From Gordius sp. MW1 (taxonomy: Eukaryota; Nematomorpha; Gordioida; Gordea; Gordiidae): a stretch of DNA of 64,000 nucleotides. The stretch covers positions 14,229,835-14,293,834 of the forward strand of contig OZ038527.1 in NCBI GenBank assembly GCA_964036665.1, given 5' to 3'. The position numbers and the translations under genes were made by a program. This document shows, one piece after another, positions 13,801-26,379 of the stretch (the stretch's first letter is position 1; the number at the start of each line of letters is the position of its first letter). The notes beneath the pieces were generated by a model, which saw only the letters and a program-made list of their open reading frames with translations, did no database searches and had not been told where the DNA came from.

Positions 13801-14470
13801 CACTATGCGATCATGATTTCAAGGTAATAGTTTTCTTATTCTGATAAATTTTTACTTTTTATCATGGAAACAACGTCTGAAAACGACAACTTTCATCGGA
13901 TGAATACGGTTGAATAAAAAAATGTGAAAAATTTTGAGGTAAAAATATTCATTTTTTTTCGATTCTATGTGAAAGAGCGTAAAAAAATATATAAAAGTAA
14001 GACAATTTCAGAATCCTATTATCCTCGATTGACTTCCGAAAAGAGGTTTTAAGCTGCGAGAACTATCATTTTGACAAAAGACAACGTTTTATTGTTGCGA
14101 TTAGTTTGTTGTATCGCAACGTGAGTGCTTAATTTTTGAAAATTGCACTATGCGCATGATTTCAAAGTAATAGTTTTCTGATTCTGATAAATTTTTACTT
14201 TTTATCATGGAAACAACGTCTGAAAACGACAACTTTCATCGGATGAATACGGTTGAATAAAAAAATGTGAAAAATTTTGAGGTAAAAATATTCATTTTTT
14301 CGATTCTATGTGAAAGAGCGTAAAAAAATATATAAAAGTAAGACAATTTGAGAATCCTATTATCCTCGATTGACTTCCGAAAAGAAGTTTTAAGCTGCGA
14401 GAACTATCATTTTGACAAAAGACAACGTTTTATTGTTGCGATTAGTTTGTTGTATCGCAACGTGAGTGCT
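5900..14470. repeat. Large segmental duplication within array, copy 1 (about 8.6 kb)
   Basis: Markers here recur in copy 2. 'cgtgattgctt' 6241 pairs with 14808 and 'cattataac' 7702 with 16271 (offset about 8567). The 'gcgactag' monomer 8962 pairs with 17189 and 'attaccc' 9917 with 18144 (offset 8227). 'ttagtgttgcg' 11341 pairs with 20595 (offset 9254). Copy 1 ends where copy 2 begins, within the monomer starting at 14387, so this is a tandem duplication. The junction is estimated from where 'gaagtttt' gives way to 'aaaactgcatt'. Confidence 0.8.
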
Positions 14471-17400
14471 TAATTTTTGAAAACTGCATTATGCGATCAT
14501 GATTTCAAAGTAATAGTTTTCTGATTCTGATAAATTTTTACTTTTTATCATGGAAACAACGTCTGAAAACGACAACTTTCATCGGATGAATACGGTTGAA
14601 TAAAAAAATGTGAAAAATTTTGAGGTAAAAATATTCATTTTTTTCGATTCTATGTGAAAGAGCGTAAAAAAATATATAAAAATAAGCCGATTTGAGAATC
14701 CTATTATCCTCGATTGACTTCCGAAAAGAGGTTTTAAGCTGCGAGAAATATCATTTTGACAAAAGACAACGTTTTATTGTTACGATTAGTTTGTTGTATC
14801 GCAACGTGATTGCTTAATTTTTGAAAACTGCACTATGCGATCATGATTTCAAAGTAATAGTTTTCTGATTCTGATAAATTTTTACTTTTTATCATGGAAA
14901 CAACGTCTGAAAACGACAACTTTTATCGGATGAATACGGTTGAAAGAAAAAAATGTGAAAAATTTTGAGGTAAAAATATTCATTTTTTTTCGATTCTATG
15001 TGAAAGAGCGTAAAAAAATATATAAAAGTAAGCCAATTTGAGAATCCTATTATCCTCGATTGACTTCCCGAAAAGAGGTTTTAAGCTGCGAGAACTATCA
15101 TTTTGACAAAAGACAACGTTTTATTGTTGCGATTAGTTTGTTGTATCGCAACGTGACTGCTTAATTTTTGAAAACTGCACTATGCGATCATGATTTCAAA
15201 GTAATAGTTTTCTGATTCTGATAAATTTTTACTTTTTATCATGGAAACAACGTCTGAAAACGACAACTTTCATCGGATGAATACGGTTGAATAAAAAAAT
15301 GTGAAAAATTTTGAGGTAAAAATATTCATTTTTTTTCGATTCTATGTGAAAGAGCGTAAAAAAATATATAAAAGTAAGACAATTTCAGAATCCTATTATC
15401 CTCGATTGACTTCCGAAAAGAGGTTTTAAGCTGCGAGAACTATCATTTTGACAAAAGACAACGTTTTATTGTTGCGATTTTGTTGTATCGCAACGTGAGT
15501 GCTTAATTTTTGAAAACTGCACTATGCGATCATGATTTCAAGGTAATAGTTTTCTGATTCTGATAAATTTTTACTCTTTATCATGGAAACAACGTCTGAA
15601 AACGACAACTTTCATCGGATGAATACGGTTGAATAAAAAAATGTGAAAATTTTGAGGTAAAAATATTCATTTTTTTTTCGATTCTATGTGAAAGAGCTTA
15701 AAAAAATATATAAAAGTAAGCCAATTTGAGAATCTATTATCCTCGATTGACTTCCGAAAAGAGGTTTTAAGCTGCGAGAACTATCATTTTGACAAAAGAC
15801 AACGTTTTATTGTTGCGATTAGTTTGTTGTATCGCAACGTGAGTGTTTAATTTTTGAAAACTGCACTATGCGATCATGATTTCAAAGTAATAGTTTTCTG
15901 ATTCTGATAAATTTTTACTTTTTATCATGGAAACAACGTCTGAAAACGACAACTTTCATCGGATGAATACGGTTGAATAAAAAAATGTGAAAAATTTTGA
16001 GGTAAAAATATTCATTTTTTTTCGATTCTATGTGAAAGAGCGTAAAAAAATATATAAAAGTAAGCCAATTTGAGAATCCTATTATCCTCGATTGACTTCC
16101 GAAAAGAGGTTTTAAGCTGCGAGAACTATCATTTTGACAAAAGACAACGTTTTATTGTTGCGATTAGTTTGTTGTATCGCAACGTGAGTGCTTAATTTTT
16201 GAAAACTGCACTATGCGATCATGATTTCAAAGTAATAGTTTTCTGATTCTGATAAATTTTTACTTTTTATCATTATAACAACGTCTGAAAACGACAACTT
16301 TCATCGGATGAATACGGTTGAATAAAAAAATGTGAAAAATTTTGAGGTAAAAATATTCATTTTTTTCGATTCTATGTGAAAGAGCGTAAAAAAATATATA
16401 AAAGGAAGACAATTTGAGAATCCTATTATCCTCGATTGACTTCCGAAAAGAGGTTTTAAGCTGCGAGAACTATCATTTTGACAAAAGACAACGTTTTATT
16501 GTTGCGATTAGTTTGTTGTATCGCAACGTGAGTGCTTAATTTTTTAAAACTTCACTGATCATGATTTCAAAGTAATAGTTTTCTGATTCTGATAAATTTT
16601 TACTTTTTATCATATAAACCACGTCAGAAAACGACAACTTTTATCGGATGAATACGGTTGAAAGAAAAAAATGTGAAAAATTTTGAGGTAAAAATATTTA
16701 TTTTTTTCGATTCTATGTGAAAGAGCTTAAAAAAATATATAAAAATAAGCCGATTTGAGAATCCTATTATCCTCGATTGACTTCCGAAAAGAGGTTTTAA
16801 GCTGCGAGAACTATCATTTTGACAAAAGACAACGTTTTATTGTTGCGATTAGTTTGTTGTATCGCAACGTGAGTGCTTAATTTTTGCAAACTGCACTATG
16901 CGATCATGTTTTCAAAGTAATAATTTTCTGATTCTGATAAATTTTTACTTTTTATCATATAAACCACGTCAGAAAACGACAACTTTTATCGGATGAATAC
17001 GGTTGAAAGAAAAAAAAGGGAAAAATTTTGAGGTAAAAATATTTATTTTTTCGATTCTATGTGAAAGAGCTTAAAAAAATACATAAAAATAAGCCGATTT
17101 GAGAATCCTATTATCCTCGATTGACTTCCGAAAAGAGGTTTTAAGCTGCGAGAACTATCATTTTGACAAAAGACAACGTTTTATTGTTGCGACTAGTTTG
17201 TTGTATCGCACCGTGAGAGCTTAATTTTTGAAAACTGCTCTATGCGATCATGATTTCAAAGTAATAGTTTTCTGATTCTGATAAATTTTTACTTTTTATC
17301 ATGGAAACAACGTCTGAAAACGACAACTTTCATCGGATGAATACGGTTGAAAGAAAAAAATGTGAAAAATTTTAAGGTAAAAATATTCATTTTTTTCGAT

Positions 17401-20400
17401 TCTATGTGAAAGAGCGTAAAAAAATATATAAAAGGAAGACAATTTGAGAATCCTATTATCCTCGATTGACTTCCGAAAAGAAGTTTTAAGCTGCGAGAAC
17501 TATCATTTTGACAAAAGACAACGTTTTATTGTTGCGATTAGTTTGTTGTATCGCAACGTGAGTGCTTAATTTTTGAAAACTGCTCTATGCGATCATGATT
17601 TCAAAGTAATAGTTTTCTTATTCTGATAAATTTTTACTTTTTATCATGGAAACAACGTCTGAAAACGACAACTTTCATCGGATGAATACGGTTGAATAAA
17701 AAAATGTGAAAAATTTTGAGGTAAAAATATTCATTTTTTTCGATTCTATGTGAAAGAGCGTAAAAAAATATATAAAAGTAAGACAATTTCAGAATCCTAT
17801 TATCCTCGATTGACTTCCGAAAAGAGGTTTTAAGCTGCGAGAACTATCATTTTGACAAAAGACAACGTTTTATTGTTGCGATTAGTTTGTTGTATCGCAA
17901 CGTGAGTGCTTAATTTTTGAAAATTGCACTATGCGCATGATTTCAAAGTAATAGTTTTCTGATTCTGATAAATTTTTACTTTTTATCATGGAAACAACGT
18001 CTGAAAACGACAACTTTCATCGGATGAATACGGTTGAATAAAAAAATGTGAAAAATTTTGAGGTAAAAATATTCATTTTTTTCGATTCTATGTGAAAGAG
18101 CGTAAAAAAATATATAAAAGTAAGACAATTTCAGAATCCTATTACCCTTGATTGACTTCCGAAAAGAGGTTTTAAGCTGCGAGAACTATCATTTTGACAA
18201 AAGACAACGTTTTATTGTTGAGATTAGTTTGTTGTATCGCAACGTGAGTGCTTAATTTTTGAAAATTGCACTATGCGCATGATTTCAAAGTAATAGTTTT
18301 CTGATTCTGATAAATTTTTACTTTTTATCATGGAAACAACGTCTGAAAACGACAACTTTCATCGGATGAATACGGTTGAATAAAAAAATGTGAAAAATTT
18401 TGAGGTAAAAATATTCATTTTTTTCGATTCTATGTGAAAGAGCGTAAAAAAATATATAAAAGTAAGCCAATTTGAGAATCCTATTATCCTCGATTGACTT
18501 CCGAAAAGAGGTTTTAAGCTGCGAGAAATATCATTTTGACAAAAGACAACGTTTTATTGTTGCGATTAGTTTGTTGTATCGCAACGTGAGTGCTTAATTT
18601 TTTAAAACTGCACTGATCATGATTTCAAAGTAATAGTTTTCTGATTCTGATAAATTTTTACTTTTTATCATATAAACCACGTCAGAAAACGACAACTTTT
18701 ATCGGATGAATACGGTTGAAAGAAAAAAATGTGAAAAATTTTGAGGTAAAAATATTTGTTTTTTTCGATTCTATGTGAAAGAGCTTGAAAAAATATATAA
18801 AAGTAAGCCGATTTGAGAATCCTATTATCCTCGATTGACTTCCGAAAAGAGGTTTTAAGCTGCGAGAACTATCATTTTGACAAAAGACAACGTTTTATTG
18901 TTGCGATTAGTTTGTTGTATCGCAACGTGAGTGCTTAATTTTTGAAAACTGCACTATGCGATCATGATTTCAAGGTAATAGTTTTCTGATTCTGATAAAT
19001 TTTTACTTTTTATCATGGAAACAACGTCTGAAAACGACAACTTTCATCAGATGAATACGGTTGAATAAAAAAATGTGAAAAATTTTGAGGTAAAAATATT
19101 CATTTTTTTCGATTCTATGTGAAAGAGCGTAAAAAAATATATAAAAGTAAGACAATTTCAGAATCCTATTACCCTCGATTGACTTCCGAAAAGAGGTTTT
19201 AAGCTGCGAGAACTATCATTTTGACAAAAGACAACGTTTTATTGTTGAGATTAGTTTGTTGTATCGCAACGTGAGTGCTTAATTTTTGAAAATTGCACTA
19301 TGCGCATGATTTCAAAGTAATAGTTTTCTGATTCTGATAAATTTTTACTTTTTATCATGGAAACAACGTCTGAAAACGACAACTTTCATCGGATGAATAC
19401 GGTTGAATAAAAAAATGTGAAAAATTTTGAGGTAAAAATATTCATTTTTTTCGATTCTATGTGAAAGAGCGTAAAAAAATATATAAAAGTAAGCCAATTT
19501 GAGAATCCTATTATCCTCGATTGACTTCCGAAAAGAGGTTTTAAGCTGCGAGAACTATCATTTTGACAAAAGACAACGTTTTATTGTTGCGATTAGTTTG
19601 TTGTATCGCAACGTGAGTGCTTAATTTTTTAAAACTGCACTGATCATGATTTCAAAGTAATAGTTTTCTGATTCTGATAAATTTTTACTTTTTATCATAT
19701 AAACCACGTCAGAAAACGACAACTTTTATCGGATGAATACGGTTGAAAGAAAAAAATGTGAAAAATTTTGAGGTAAAAATATTTGTTTTTTTCGATTCTA
19801 TGTGAGAGAGCTTGAAAAAATATATAAAAGTAAGCCGATTTGAGAATCCTATTATCCTCGATTGACTTCCGAAAAGAGGTTTTAAGCTGCGAGAACTATC
19901 ATTTTGACAAAAGACAACGTTTTATTGTTGCGATTAGTTTGTTGTATCGCAACGTGAGTGCTTAATTTTTGAAAACTGCACTATGCGATCATGATTTCAA
20001 GGTAATAGTTTTCTGATTCTGATAAATTTTTACTTTTTATCATGGAAACAACGTCTGAAAACGACAACTTTCATCAGATGAATACGGTTGAATAAAAAAA
20101 TGTGAAAAATTTTGAGGTAAAAATATTCATTTTTTTCGATTCTATGTGAAAGAGCGTAAAAAAATATATAAAAGTAAGCCAATTTGAGAATCCTATTATC
20201 CTCGATTGACTTCCGAAAAAAGGTTTTAAGCTGCGAGAACTATCATTTTGACAAAAGACAACGTTTTATTGTTACCGCAACGTGAGTTTTTAATTTTTGA
20301 AAACTGCTCTATGCGATCATGATTTCAAAGTAATAGTTTTCTGATTCTGATAAATTTTTACTTTTTATCATATAAACCACGTCAGATAACGACAACTTTT

Positions 20401-23400
20401 ATCGGATGAATACGGTTGAAAGAAAAAAATGTGAAAAATTTTGAGGTAAAAATATTTGTTTTTTTCGATTCTATGTGAAAGAGCTTGAAAAAATATATAA
20501 AAGTAAGCCGATTTGAGAATCCTATTATCCTCGATTGACTTCCGAAAAGAGGTTTTAAGCTGCGAGAACTATCATTTTGACAAAAGACAACGTTTTAGTG
20601 TTGCGATTAGTTTGTTGTATCGCAACGTGAGTGCTTAATTTTTGAAAACTGCTCTATGCGATCATGATTTCAAAGTAATAGTTTTCTGATTCTGATAAAT
20701 TTTTACTTTTCATCATGGAAACAACGTCTGAAAACGACAACTTTCATCGGATGAATACGGTTGAAAGAAAAAAATGTGAAAAATTTTGAGGTAAAAATAT
20801 TCATTTTTTCGATTCTATGTGAAAGAGCGTAAAAAAATATATAAAATTAAGACAATTTGAGAATTCTATTATCCTCGATTGACTTCCGAAAAGAAGTTTT
20901 AAGCTGCGAGAACTATCATTTTGACAAAAGACAACGTTTTATTGTTGCGAAAAGTTTGTTGTATCGCAACGTGAGTGCTTAATTTTTAAAAACTGCTCTA
21001 TGCGATCATGATTTCAAAGTAATAGTTTTCTTATTCTGATAAATTTTTACTTTTTATTATGGAAACAACGTCTGAAAACGACAACTTTCATCGGATGAAT
21101 ACGGTTGAATAAAAAAATGTGAAAAATTTTGAGGTAAAAATATTCATTTTTTTTCGATTCTATGTGAAAGAGCGTAAAAAAATATATAAAAGTAAGACAA
21201 TTTCAGAATCCTATTATCCTCGATTGACTTCCGAAAAGAGGTTTTAAGCTGCGAGAACTATCATTTTGACAAAAGACAACGTTTTATTGTTGCGATTAGT
21301 TTGTTGTATCGCAACGTGAGTGCTTAATTTTTGAAAATTGCACTATGCGATCATGATTTCAAAGTAATAGTTTTCTGATTCTGATAAATTTTTACTTTTT
21401 ATCATGGAAACAACGTCTGAAAACGACAACTTTCATCGGATGAATACGGTTGAATAAAAAAATGTGAAAAATTTTGAGGTAAAAATATTCATTTTTTCGA
21501 TTCTATGTGAAAGAGCGTAAAAAAATATATAAAAGTAAGACAATTTGAGAATCCTATTATCCTCGATTGACTTCCGAAAAGAAGTTTTAAGCTGCGAGAA
21601 CTATCATTTTGACAAAAGACAACGTTTTATTGTTGCGATTAGTTTGTTGTAACGCAACGTGAGTGCTTAATTTTTGAAAATTGCACTATGCGCATGATTT
21701 CAAAGTAATAGTTTTCTGATTCTGATAAATTTTTACTTTTTATCATGGAAACAACGTCTGAAAACGACAACTTTCATCGGATGAATACGGTTGAATAAAA
21801 AAATGTGAAAAATTTTGAGGTAAAAATATTCATTTTTTCGATTCTATGTGAAAGAGCGTAAAGAAATATATAAAAGTAAGACAATTTGAGAATCCTATTA
21901 TCCTCGATTAACTTCCGAAAAGAAGTTTTAAGCTGCGAGAACTATCATTTTGACAAAAGACAACGTTTTATTGTTGCGATTAGTTTGTTGTATCGCAACG
22001 TGAGTGCTTAATTTTTGAAAACTGCTCTATGCGATCATGATTTCAAAGTAATAGTTTTCTTATTCTGATAAATTTTTACTTTTTATCATGGAAACAACGT
22101 CTGAAAACGACAACTTTCATCGGATGAATACAGTTGAATAAAAAAATGTGAAAAATTTTGAGGTAAAAATATTCATTTTTTTTCGATTCTATGTGAAAGA
22201 GCGTAAAAAAATATATAAAAGTAAGACAATTTCAGAATCCTATTATCCTCGATTGACTTCCGAAAAGAGGTTTTAAGCTGCGAGAACTATCATTTTGACA
22301 AAAGACAACGTTTTATTGTTGCGATTAGTTTGTTGTATCGCAACGTGAGTGCTTAATTTTTTAAAACTGCACTGATCATGATTTCAAAGTAATAGTTTTC
22401 TGATTCTGATAAATTTTTACTTTTTATCATATAAACCACGTCAGAAAACGACAACTTTTATCGGATGAATACGGTTGAAAGAAAAAAATGTGAAAAATTT
22501 TGAGGTAAAAATATTTGTTTTTTTCGATTCTATGTGAAAGAGCTTGAAAAAATATATAAAAGTAAGCCGATTTGAGAATCCTATTATCCTCGATTGACTT
22601 CCGAAAAGAGGTTTTAAGCTGCGAGAACTATCATTTTGACAAAAGACACCGTTTTATTGTTGCGATTAGTTTGTTGTATCGCAACGTGAGTGCTTAATTT
22701 TTGAAAACTGCTCTATGCGATCATGATTTTAAAGTAATAGTTTTCTGATTCTGATAAATTTTTACTTTTTATCATGGAAACAACGTCTGAAAACGACAAC
22801 TTTCATCGGATGAATACGGTTGAAAGAAAAAAATGTGAAAAATTTTGAGGTAAAAATATTCATTTTTTCGATTCTATGTGAAAGAGCGTAAAAAAATATA
22901 TAAAAGTAAGACAATTTCAGAATCCTATTATCCTCGATTGACTTCCGAAAAGAGGTTTTAAGCTGCGAGAAATATCATTTTCACAAAAGACAACGTTTTA
23001 TTGTTGCGATTAGTTTGTTGTATCGCAACGTGAGTGCTTAATTTTTGAAAACTGCACTATGCGATCATGATTTCAAGGTAATAGTTTTCTTATTCTGATA
23101 AATTTTTACTTTTTATCATGGAAACAACGTCTGAAAACGACAACTTTCATCGGATGAATACGGTTGAATAAAAAAATGTGAAAAATTTTGAGGTAAAAAT
23201 ATTCATTTTTTTTCGATTCTATGTGAAAGAGCGTAAAAAAATATATAAAAGTAAGACAATTTCAGAATCCTATTATCCTCGATTGACTTCCGAAAAGAGG
23301 TTTTAAGCTGCGAGAACTATCATTTTGACAAAAGACAACGTTTTATTGTTGCGATTAGTTTGTTGTATCGCAACGTGAGTGCTTAATTTTTGAAAATTGC

Positions 23401-23720
23401 ACTATGCGCATGATTTCAAAGTAATAGTTTTCTGATTCTGATAAATTTTTACTTTTTATCATGGAAACAACGTCTGAAAACGACAACTTTCATCGGATGA
23501 ATACGGTTGAATAAAAAAATGTGAAAAATTTGAGGTAAAAATATTCATTTTTTCGATTCTATGTGAAAGAGCGTAAAAAAATATATAAAAGTAAGACAAT
23601 TTGAGAATCCTATTATCCTCGATTGACTTCCGAAAAGAAGTTTTAAGCTGCGAGAACTATCATTTTGACAAAAGACAACGTTTTATTGTTGCGATTAGTT
23701 TGTTGTATCGCAACGTGAGT
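14470..23720. repeat. Large segmental duplication within array, copy 2 (about 9.25 kb)
   Basis: This is the second copy of the preceding segment. It is about 685 bp longer, and two later changes explain this. One of two adjacent 'ttgcaaactgc' monomers is missing (two near 8217 and 8559, one near 16786; -342 bp). A 3-monomer block has been duplicated (18144-20197; +1027 bp). The similarity stops near 23720, where 'tttttgaaaactgcatt' is expected but 'ttttttaaaactgcactgatcatg' is found. Confidence 0.8.
18144..20197. repeat. 3-monomer (1027-bp) tandem duplication
   Basis: The rare 'attaccc' variant appears at 18144 and 19171. The three monomers that follow match in order: a 'gagattag' and 'gcgcatg' monomer, a 'ctgatcatg' monomer, and one with 'caaggtaatag' and 'ttcatcagatg'. 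The copies differ at a few bases, such as 'cccttg' against 'ccctcg' and 'gaaatatc' near 18526 against 'gaactatc'. The same order occurs only once in the sister segment at about 9917-10940. Confidence 0.8.
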
Positions 23721-24657
23721 GCTTAATTTTTTAAAACTGCACTGATCATGATTTCAAAGTAATAGTTTTCTGATTCTGATAAATTTTTACTTTTTATCAT
23801 ATAAACCACGTCAGAAAACGACAACTTTTATCGGATGAATACGGTTGAAAGAAAAAAATGTGAAAAATTTTGAGGTAAAAATATTTGTTTTTTTCGATTC
23901 TATGTGAAAGAGCTTGAAAAAATATATAAAAGTAAGCCGATTTGAGAATCCTATTATCCTCGATTGACTTCCGAAAAGAGGTTTTAAGCTGCGAGAACTA
24001 TCATTTTGACAAAAGACACCGTTTTATTGTTGCGATTAGTTTGTTGTATCGCAACGTGAGTGCTTAATTTTTGAAAACTGCTCTATGCGATCATGATTTC
24101 AAAGTAATAGTTTTCGGATTCTGATAAATTTTTACTTTTTATCATGGAAACAACGTCTGAAAACGACAACTTTCATCGGATGAATACGGTTGAAAGAAAA
24201 AAATGTGAAAAATTTTGAGGTAAAAATATTCATTTTTTCGATTCTATGTGAAAGAGCGTAAAAAAATATATAAAAGTAAGACAATTTCAGAATCCTATTA
24301 TCCTCGATTGACTTCCGAAAAGAGGTTTTAAGCTGCGAGAAATATCATTTTGACAAAAGACAACGTTTTATTGTTGTGATTAGTTTGTTGTATCGCACCG
24401 TGAGTGCTTAATTTTTGAAAACTGCACTATGCGATCATGATTTCAAGGTAATAGTTTTCTTATTCTGATAAATTTTTACTTTTTATCATGGAAACAACGT
24501 CTGAAAACGACAACTTTCATCGGATGAATACGGTTGAATAAAAAAATGTGAAAAATTTTGAGGTAAAAATATTCATTTTTTTTCGATTCTATGTGAAAGA
24601 GCGTAAAAAAATATATAAAAGTAAGACAATTTCAGAATCCTATTATCCTCGATTGAC

Positions 24658-24998
24658 TTCCGAAAAGAGGTTTTAAGCTGCGAGAACTATCATTTTGACA
24701 AAAGACAACGTTTTATTGTTGCGATTAGTTTGTTGTATCGCAACGTGAGTGCTTAATTTTTTAAAACTGCACTGATCATGATTTCAAAGTAATAGTTTTC
24801 TGATTCTGATAAATTTTTACTTTTTATCATATAAACCACGTCAGAAAACGACAACTTTTATCGGATGAATACGGTTGAATAAAAAAATGTGAAAAATTTT
24901 GAGGTAAAAATATTCATTTTTTTTCGATTCTATGTGAAAGAGCGTAAAAAAATATATAAAAGTAAGACAATTTCAGAATCCTATTATCCTCGATTGAC
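24658..24998. repeat. Hybrid monomer between the two main sequence types
   Basis: The middle of this unit is the 'catataaaccacgtcag ... cttttatcgg' type. From 'gttgaataaaaaaatg' on, it is the other type ('gagcgtaaaa', 'aagacaatttcag'). The switch lies in the identical stretch between. It is a clear example of a recombinant or gene-conversion product; the reverse arrangement is seen in the unit at 684-1025. Confidence 0.7.
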
Positions 24999-26379
24999 TT
25001 CCGAAAAGAGGTTTTAAGCTGCGAGAACTATCATTTTGACAAAAGACAACGTTTTATTGTTGCGATTAGTTTGTTGTATCGCAACGTGAGTGCTTAATTT
25101 TTGAAAACTGCTCTATGCGATTATGATTTCAAAGTAATAGTTTTCTGATTCTGATAAATTTTTACTTTTTATCATGGAAACAACGTCTGAAAACGACAAC
25201 TTTCATCGGATGAATACGGTTGAAAGAAAAAAATGTGAAAAATTTTGAGGTAAAAATATTCATTTTTTCGATTCTATGTGAAAGAGCGTAAAAAAATATA
25301 TAAAAGTAAGACAATTTGAGAATCCTATTATCCTCGATTGACTTCCGAAAAGAAGTTTTAAGCTGCGAGAACTATCATTTTGACCAAAGACAACGTTTTA
25401 TTGTTGCGATTAGTTTGTTGTATCGCAACGTGAGTGCTTAATTTTTGAAAATTGCACTATGCGCATGATTTCAAAGTAATAGTTTTCTGATTCTGATAAA
25501 TTTTTACTTTTTATCATGGAAACAACGTCTGAAAACGACAACTTTCATCGGATGAATACGGTTGAATAAAAAAATGTGAAAAATTTTGAGGTAAAAATAT
25601 TCATTTTTTTCGATTCTATGTGAAAGAGCGTAAAAAAATATATAAAAGTAAGCCAATTTGAGAATCCTATTATCCTCGATTGACTTCCGAAAAGAGGTTT
25701 TAAGCTGCGAGAACTATCATTTTGACAAAAGACAACGTTTTATTGTTGCGATTAGTTTGTTGTATCGCAACGTGAGTGCTTAATTTTTTAAAACTGCACT
25801 GATCATGATTTCAAAGTAATAGTTTTCTGATTCTGATAAATTTTTACTTTTTATCATATAAACCACGTCAGAAAACGACAACTTTTATCGGATGAATACG
25901 GTTGAAAGAAAAAAATGTGAAAAATTTTGAGGTAAAAATATTTTTTTTTTTCGATTCTATGTGAAAGAGCTTGAAAAAATATATAAAAGTAAGCCGATTT
26001 GAGAATCCTATTATCCTCGATTGACTTCCGAAAAGAGGTTTTAAGCTGCGAGAACTATCATTTTGACAAAAGACACCGTTTTATTGTTGCGATTAGTTTG
26101 TTGTATCGCAACGTGAGTGCTTAATTTTTGAAAACTGCTCTATGCGATCATGATTTCAAAGTAATAGTTTTCTGATTCTGATAAATTTTTACTTTTTATC
26201 ATGGAAACAACGTCTGAAAACGACAACTTTCATCGGATGAATACGGTTGAAAGAAAAAAATGTGAAAAATTTTGAGGTAAAAATATTCATTTTTCGATTC
26301 TATGTGAAAGAGCGTAAAAAAATATATAAAAGTAAGACAATTTCAGAATCCTATTATCCTCGATTGACTTCCGAAAAGA

